A stretch of DNA of 6,495 nucleotides. Origin: Candidatus Bathyarchaeota archaeon (GTDB lineage Archaea > Thermoproteota > Bathyarchaeia > 40CM-2-53-6 > RBG-13-38-9). Made by a program: the position numbers and the translations under genes. A model generated the notes under the pieces. It was not told the origin of the DNA, searched no databases, and saw only the letters and a list, made by a program, of their open reading frames with translations. This document shows, piece by piece, positions 6,483-6,495 of the stretch. How positions within the stretch are numbered: position 1 is the stretch's first letter; each line of letters opens with the position of its first letter. The stretch lies in contig SMYQ01000036.1 of the NCBI GenBank assembly GCA_007050885.1, forward strand, positions 1-6,495, given 5' to 3'.

Positions 6483-6495
6483 GAGCCACTTAGGA

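Overview
The window looks archaeal. Four things point that way: A+T-rich intergenic DNA with TATA/BRE-like boxes at archaeal spacing, frequent TTG/GTG starts, a perfect GAGGTGAT ribosome-binding site, and a secreted, membrane-anchored protein of the 'VGVKxGDWIEY' type that I associate from memory with uncultured archaea such as Bathyarchaeia or Asgard lineages. The exact lineage cannot be fixed from the sequence. There are five protein genes and no RNA gene, mobile element or CRISPR array.

Layout: (1) 35-3238, minus strand: carB, the large subunit of carbamoyl-phosphate synthetase, complete, with both ATP-grasp halves and the MGS-like regulatory domain. Its start is best placed about 20 codons inside the longest open frame. 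(2) 3239-3518: divergent A+T-rich intergenic region with candidate promoters for both sides and a 10-bp inverted repeat. (3) 3519-4145, plus strand: a 208-residue protein with a signal peptide, an outside domain and a C-terminal membrane anchor. (4) 4332-4746, plus strand: a tight two-gene unit, made of a 73-residue two-helix membrane protein followed four bases after its stop by a 62-residue soluble protein behind a very strong ribosome-binding site. (5) 4887-6482, minus strand and convergent with (4): a 531-residue membrane protein with about 12 helices, read as an ABC-2 type permease in which two six-helix units are fused. Its start lies 14 bases from the right edge, so its 5' end and its expected ATPase partner are not certain.

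The genes do not form one pathway. carB belongs to arginine and pyrimidine synthesis and stands here without carA. The remaining genes are envelope or membrane functions of unknown or general export type. carB is visibly richer in G+C than its neighbours and its central sequence resembles a bacterial version of the enzyme, so a separate origin is worth testing. I see no clear defence or other new multi-gene system. The least explained parts are the coupled small-protein pair and the anchored surface protein.
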